DNA of 64,000 nucleotides from Chrysomallon squamiferum (taxonomy: Eukaryota; Mollusca; Gastropoda; Neomphalida; Peltospiridae), in the NCBI GenBank assembly GCA_012295275.1, contig CM022677.1, forward strand, positions 4,694,715 through 4,758,714. Reading direction: 5' to 3'. Below the pieces are notes generated by a model. It worked only from the letters and a program-made list of their open reading frames with translations. It was not told the DNA's origin and ran no database searches. Made by a program: the position numbers and the translations under genes. How positions within the stretch are numbered: position 1 is the first letter of the stretch; each line of letters starts with the position of its first letter. Below, in pieces: positions 58,357-64,000 of the stretch.

Positions 58357-58556
58357 NNNNNNNNNNNNNNNNNNNNNNNNNNNNNNNNNNNNNNNNNNNN
58401 NNNNNNNNNNNNNNNNNNNNNNNNNNNNNNNNNNNNNNNNNNNNNNNNNNNNNNNNNNNNNNNNNNNNNNNNNNNNNNNNNNNNNNNNNNNNNNNNNNNN
58501 NNNNNNNNNNNNNNNNNNNNNNNNNNNNNNNNNNNNNNNNNNNNNNNNNNNNNNNN
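58357..58556. other. Assembly gap of 200 undetermined bases
   Basis: A run of 200 n. Frames spanning it are meaningless. Confidence 0.99.
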
Positions 58557-58662
58557 CATAAAATTTGTTGTTGTCCTTGTTGCAGTAAACAACGTTAAAA
58601 GAAGTGTCAAACGTTGAACAAGAATGTGGCTAAAAAGTGTAAATTTTGTTTTCATTTCTTAG

Positions 58663-58749
58663 GTCCGTCTTTCCGAGGCTAGCTTTACATACAACGATGT
58701 TCTGAACATGTTGACAGATGTCTTGATGAATGTCAGCAGTCTACAATAG
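58663..58749 (+). pseudogene. Candidate terminal exon, unassigned
   Basis: Acceptor ttttcatttcttag, then VRLSEASFTYNDVLNMLTDV, LMNVSSLQ and TAG. An amphipathic-helix-like 28 codons without stop. No family recognised; upstream exons would lie in or before the assembly gap. Confidence 0.25.
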
Positions 58750-59880
58750 GTTATATTAACAATGAGTCCTACACTGTTTTCAGCAGTGTCGTTTATTAAA
58801 GGTATGTCGTAACCAAGCACTGAGCATTCTCCTGGCTTCCAAGAGACATTTTTCAAGGCGGTACAAGACGCATTTCTGTCCCCGAGACAGGCAAACATTT
58901 TTCTCAAAACTGAGGATTTGATGTCCAGTAAATCTACAGGTGAACTCTGGTAAATGTTTTATTTCCATGATCAGATATAACATGTAACAAACATAGGCCC
59001 AACATTAAAAACATATGCTAATGATCACTAATATCATCCGCTAATGTTTATAATTCCTATGAAATTTTGGTGGTCGTTTTGGACCATCTTCTTGGGTTTC
59101 TGAGCCATATTTAATTGGTAAATGACTGTTAGTCCAATTTTAGTATCAAACTGATGAACTGATTTGGTGATGATATCGGTAAAATAGTATAACTTTCGAC
59201 CAAATTTCAAATTTAAGCACAGCACGAAACGAACATCACATGAGTAGTAAACAAAATAACGACACAGTGATTCGCTTTATTACGACAGACTTCAAAAGAT
59301 ACTTTTGGTTAACTGAGTCGTTTTGGGGACATCTTCGGGAGCGTGACCCCTGAATTACTGTAAACCTTTCTCTCAGTTACTGGTTCCAGGTGAATTCACT
59401 AGATTGGCAGCGGACACTGAGAACTGGGTGGGGTAATGTAGATTGGGAGGTGATCTAGTTTTTTATTATAGTTTGAGCGCTGCAGGCAAAATTGAAGTCG
59501 ATTGATAAACGATAAAGAAATATGTCGATGATGAATCTGTGTGTGTGTGTGTGTTCACAACGAGGCCATCCATGGTGCAACAACAGCGCAGTGTTCCTGT
59601 GTAAGGGAAGATGTTAGTTACAGAAAGTGAGATTATTTCACCGGATGCAACCGAACAAGTCATATGACAACGTACTTATTTTCTTCTTCCTTTCCTGTTC
59701 GTCCTTTTTTTTTACTTTACAAACGGATTTATCAAACATATATTCACATATAAAATAAAACATTTAAAAAAATGTTTCGAAGCTTTCGTTAAAACTATGT
59801 TCTGTTTCAAAACTCTTTTAATTTCACCAAAAAAGCTATAAACTGTCAGTCTGTACTGAATGAAAATCTCTTCAGGTAAA
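58750..59880. other. No gene identified; probable transposon debris
   Basis: Somewhat GC-richer pieces (about 59300-59460) but no recognisable family. The several antisense frames of 60-80 codons lack coding character. Confidence 0.35.
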
Positions 59881-59894
59881 CTAACATTTAAGTC

Positions 59895-60445
59895 TGTACC
59901 TAAGTTAGACTAACCTGAGACCTAACCCTAACCAAAATGCTATCCTGACTTGTGAACTCATCATATGATTTTCCAGGTCTTGCAGATTGTTCAGTTATTT
60001 AAACCTAACGTTAATTAACTCTAACGCTAACCCTGGGCATAAACCTCACTCATAACAGTATGGTAAAATAAAGGATGTATTTGTATCTTAAAACTCATCA
60101 TATGATTGTTCAAGTCTTATATTAAATGTCTCTTGAGAGAAATAGATATTTGAATCTGAACCTAGAATTAGTTCTAACCCTATCTCTAATTCTAAATTTA
60201 AATCTAACCTAACCCTGTCTATAACTTGTATACACTAACCCTAAACCTAACACTAACCCCTAATAATAAGCTTAACACCTACACTAATCTCCAATATTAA
60301 ACTTAACACCTACACAAACCCATATACTAAATTTGCAAATACACTAACACCTTATACTAAACATTACACCTTCACTAACCCCCACTAATAAACTTAACAC
60401 CAACACTAACCCCTAATCCTAAACTTCTCTCCTATACTAACCCAC
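59895..60445. repeat. Degenerate telomere-like (CCCTAA)n tract
   Basis: Dispersed exact or near copies of ctaaccctaac, cctaaccctg, ctaaccctaaacctaacact and many cactaaccccta variants over about 550 bp. It is too diverged for a functional telomere; most like an old interstitial telomeric sequence or a related minisatellite. Orientation is CCCTAA on the plus strand. Confidence 0.6.
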
Positions 60446-60454
60446 AGTCCTATT

Positions 60455-61160
60455 TAATGTTTTGCATAAGCAGTGAAGAAGTTGGCAGTGTTTCATAGCA
60501 ATATATGAGACCCAAATACTCATTCATTCCTTGCACTTTGAAACAAAATCAAATTAGTCCTTTAACAGTACAAAATGACTGGATTTATTTTTGTCATTAA
60601 TTATCAATGTTGAGTTTTGAAAGCAGAAAGAGAAATTTTAACACTGGACGTATTTCTGTCAGACAGTGAAGTTGTCATTAACACCTATTTATAGTCAGTG
60701 TAAAATGAAATTTTAAAACTGGATTTAATTTCTGCCAGTAACTGAAGTTTTCATTAATTAAGGTTAAAACTGTATTTAGTCATAACAGTTATAAGCTATA
60801 ATCAGAATTATGGGCCTTTGTTTGTATAAAAATGTGTTCTCAAGTCAGATCAGACAATAATTTCATGTTTACTCATTAATTCCAGTATAATGATTCTGTC
60901 AACAAGAGGTAGCATGTTCTCCAGTCAAACAAGTACAGACTCCAGCTGTTTCATTTCTTTACCACATGAACTGTTTTCTCAACTGTTCTGGCTACTGTAA
61001 GAATTATCTCAACACACAAAATCATTATTGCATTCATCTGAAATAATCAAATTTTAAAACACAACTCAGATAGTTTAGTTTTTAATTATTGCTTAATTAG
61101 AGACAGAAATAGATAATCCTAACTGTTCAGAAGAGATTTCACTAAACTGAAACACACACA
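60455..61160. repeat. Inverted segmental duplication, arm 2
   Basis: Reverse-complement counterpart of 49150-50250, about 10 kb away; see that entry for anchors. No coding sequence found in either arm. Confidence 0.7.
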
Positions 61161-61164
61161 CCAA

Positions 61165-63400
61165 AAAATATAATTCAAGAACAAAAATTAAAATATTAAA
61201 ATAAAATGAGTAATAAATAGAAAGAATAAGAAAAATTCTAATTTAATAAACAACAACAACAACAACGTTTCTCTCCTATCAAAAAATATAAAAATACCTA
61301 ATAAATAAATCAAAAATCTATAGATCTGCAAGAAAACCCAGCTAACAATTATTGTCAAACTATCATCAGCTGCAGCATCAGGCTTCTGTCATGTTTGCTT
61401 GCAGTTTCAAGGGCAGCTCACTCTGTTCTCACATGATACCTGACTGAGGTTCAGTTGATGTGGGGCTGTCCCGCTGTTTGCTCATTGCTCTAAGTGCCGC
61501 ACTGATTATTTAAATTAATATTGTGTATTATGACATTTAGAGTCACCAAGCATCAGAAAAATTACATTTTGTTATATTAGTTTTTAAAGTAGTCTAGCCA
61601 TTATTTGTACTTTACAACTACCAGTTACCTACTTAAAGGTGTTAGACATTTTTGTTTTTGTTTTTTCCTTTTTCTTTTTTAATATACAATGATAGGAAGT
61701 ATTTATCGAATGCAGTAAAAAAAAAAAAAAAAAAAAAAAACATTAATATTATCAATATTTTTACTGTCAAACAATTTTTATTTCGTTTCCTGGCACTAGA
61801 CAATGTCAGTGAAATGAAAACAGAAGATCCCATAATTAACTATTACTTATTATAAATGTATTTGCAGTATTTGCAGTACACAGTAGATGCTTTTCCTCCC
61901 CTCTGAAAAATAATCATGAAGCTAACAAAGTTCATGCAAAACATTTAACTATAGTCAGAAAGAGTACAAATATCTAGAAGTAATATGACAAATAATGGTT
62001 TTAGGGAATGTTTTGTATTAAGTACATTTGAGGGATTCAACTAAAGCATCCATTGTAATCTTTGGTTTCACTGAAAACACGTAGAGTCTATTTCTGTTTG
62101 TTTAAAGTACTTGGGTGCTGGAAGACACTTGGGACATCTACAAACACTGCCACTGAGATTGTCTTAACAAAAGCAAGACAGTAATGGTCTGTCAGTATTG
62201 TTCAGGTGTGTGAGATGTTGTCAGTGTGACTGGGGTGAAAGGTAGGTCAGCAGAAAAGACAGAATATCTGGCAAGAGAGAAAGATGTCTGAGTCAATTCT
62301 GTACATTATATTATCAATTGTCTAAAATATTATACTATCATCATGAATTAAAGAATGTAATGAACAAAGACACTGTGTGGATTTTATGAGAGACAATCCT
62401 AACTTATTACAAATGATGACAGTACTAAAAGTTATCATCAAGCAATGAATAAGAGGAGAAATATTCACAAAAAATAAGAAGATAAATCCTACAACTTGCA
62501 GTCTATCACATGAAAAATTTAGTATAACAAATACAAACAAAAAACCCAGGAATTGAAACAGAAACCGTATTTATTCAAGTAATACAAAATAGGAATCAAT
62601 TAAATATCAAAATAAAAATATTCATGCCTACTGAAGCATAGGTCTGGAAATATGTCATGTTTCTCAAAAAGAACACCTCTTGCAAGTTATAGCCAGAGCT
62701 TAGAGGCACCTTTCCTTCTAGAGGTTGCATGTATGTACACAATCACATCAGTTTATTACTTACTAAATATCAGTCAAACAATTCCAAATGTTTAAATTAC
62801 AGGAAAATGTTGCCACAGTTCAATTTTCCACTGGAAGTCAGAACAGTCAATTTTCCTCAGATATAGAGCCTTAATAGACAGATTACAAATACAATTTACA
62901 ATCAGCAGAAAGTGAATATAAGTGATAACTGTGGATAATGCTAGAGATCAGAAATAGAACACTGCATGTTTTTAAACCTCAACAGTTTGACAAAAGAACA
63001 GTGAGAAGTCTTGAATATTGAATATTTTCATAATTTGATGACAGCTAATTTATATATATATTTACTAGAGAAAACACAACAAAACAAAATAATAACAATA
63101 AAGAAAATTATAAAATTATAAAATCAAAACTGAGAAATAATTGTAGATCAAGATATAGTGCACAATATATCCTACTGTATTTTCTACTAAAAGAGCGAAG
63201 AGGGCTGAGCTAACAGAATTGACAAATATTCAGAATATTTCAAGTTCCAGTAAAGATAGAGCAAATCAGAGAAGAATTAACAGAGGCTTTATTTTGAGAT
63301 TATTTAGATAATGAGAGTGGCGGACGTAATGACATAGGTGTAACTCAGAGTATGGCAGAATCACTGCTATTAGAGGATTAACCTTCGAACAAAAATTAAA
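61165..63400. other. No gene identified
   Basis: AT-rich with an A run of about 24 at 61718-61741. A GC-richer stretch at 61360-61500 (gggctgtcccgctgtttgct) may be a transposon piece. No supported exons. Confidence 0.4.
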
Positions 63401-63409
63401 TTTTAAGAA

Positions 63410-63761
63410 GGTAGAACATAAAAGTGATAGAGTGAAAAGAGAGTATGAAAGAAAAGAAAATGGAGAGAGAAAAGACAGAGACAAGGAAAGAGAATTTCAG
63501 ATAATTAAACAGAAAATGGAGCACAAACTTAAAATGAGAGGAGAGTTCAGAGAGAATTCAAGTGAGAATCCATCGAATGGTTTTAGAATCAATAATTGTT
63601 ACAGGTCAGTTCCTAATTTTGATGAGAATGATGTTGAAATTTTCTTTCTCGAAAGAGTGTCATTTGAATCTAAATGGCCAAAACTTTTTGGGCATTTATT
63701 AGTTCAGAGTAAATTAACAGGAAAGGCTGTTCAGTATATAATTCACTGGATAATAGCTTAG
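63410..63761 (+). mobile_element. SCAN-like gag fragment of a Gypsy-type retroelement
   Basis: The frame begins with a charged coiled-coil-like stretch (EYERKENGERKDRDKEREFQ) and continues IIKQKMEHKLKMRGE, then SVPNFDENDVEIFF, ERVSFESKWPKLFGHLLVQS and KLTGKAVQYI. The pattern (P)xFDExDVExYFxxFE...WPxxxWxxLLQSxLxGKAxE is the SCAN-like capsid domain of Gypsy (Gmr1-type) gag proteins of invertebrates. It stops at TAG right after the domain, and what follows is pol-linker-like sequence instead of the rest of gag. Confidence 0.65.
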
Positions 63762-63950
63762 CGGAGTTAAATATGTCTGTTGATAATATCCCACAGATTA
63801 ACTGCAACATGAAGAGTCTGTGTGAAACATTCAAAAGTGATCCATCTTTGAAAGCGGTGTGTTCAAAAATAGTGGACAAAAACAGAGTGAATGTTTTCAT
63901 GTGCATAATATGTTGATGAAGAAAACATTAAATAAAATCATGTCGAATGA
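63762..63950 (+). mobile_element. Retroelement fragment (pol linker-like), continuing out of the window
   Basis: In another frame: ELNMSVDNIPQINCNMKSLC, ETFKSDPSLKAVCSKIVDKN, RVNV. It matches the minus-strand piece at 48324-48480 (ELNTSADYIAQINW...QKSDPSLKGVWSK). Gag and a later part of pol are thus fused by an internal deletion. Confidence 0.45.
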
Positions 63951-64000
63951 AAAGGAGAAGTATGAATGTTTTCAAATTGAAGTACCTATAATATTCAGAA

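Overview
This window is AT-rich, intron-rich animal DNA, very dense in microsatellites (ATT/AAT, TA, CA/TG, CT/GA) and in minisatellites with units of about 23 to 65 bp. There are no operons, no ribosomal or transfer RNA genes and no long open reading frame outside low-complexity DNA. The gene and transposon families recognised by eye (TIR-domain protein, A1CF/RBM46-type RNA-binding protein, thrombospondin type 1 repeats, DIRS-type retroelement, ZBED-type hAT, MULE, SCAN-like Gypsy gag) fit a lophotrochozoan. A mollusc, plausibly a cephalopod, is the best guess; this is inference, not proof.

Layout. 1-13.1 kb: exon-sized relics of a minus-strand gene joining a zinc-finger exon to a TIR domain. 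A degraded DIRS-like tyrosine-recombinase retroelement (about 2.87-5.2 kb) lies in one of its introns. About 2.3 kb of this region is duplicated at 10.98-13.1 kb, giving a second TIR relic. A 40-bp minisatellite lies at 8.6-9.17 kb. 13.1-20 kb: unassigned DNA with transposon termini and a satellite of about 165 bp (16.1-17.4 kb). 20.5-28.9 kb: plus-strand exons of the C-terminal end of an A1CF/RBM46-like RNA-binding protein; a minus-strand hAT (ZBED/GTF2IRD2-like) transposase relic lies between them. The predicted splice joining two of these exons makes an in-frame TAG.

29.9-45.5 kb: a series of exon-like plus-strand segments with good splice sites that I cannot assign to a family. Several are broken by stops, two are tandemly duplicated, and they are separated by large minisatellites and a MULE transposase fragment. 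46.9-47.6 kb: a 709-bp mariner-type element with perfect 21-bp terminal inverted repeats, TA target duplications and its catalytic domain deleted. 48.3-50.3 kb and 60.4-63.95 kb: inverted duplicated segments and retroelement (Gypsy-like) pieces, plus a small cysteine-containing frame that may be an IL-17-like cystine-knot fragment. 53.2-55.2 kb: a promoter-like patch (CCAAT, CRE) followed by thrombospondin type 1 repeat exons carrying a frameshift and stops. 58.36-58.56 kb: an assembly gap. 59.9-60.4 kb: degenerate telomere-like CCCTAA sequence.

Overall the window looks like a gene graveyard and transposon-rich intergenic or intronic territory: several former genes left only exon fragments, and I see no gene that is demonstrably intact. 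All calls come from reading translations and splice signals by eye; no alignment or database search was run.
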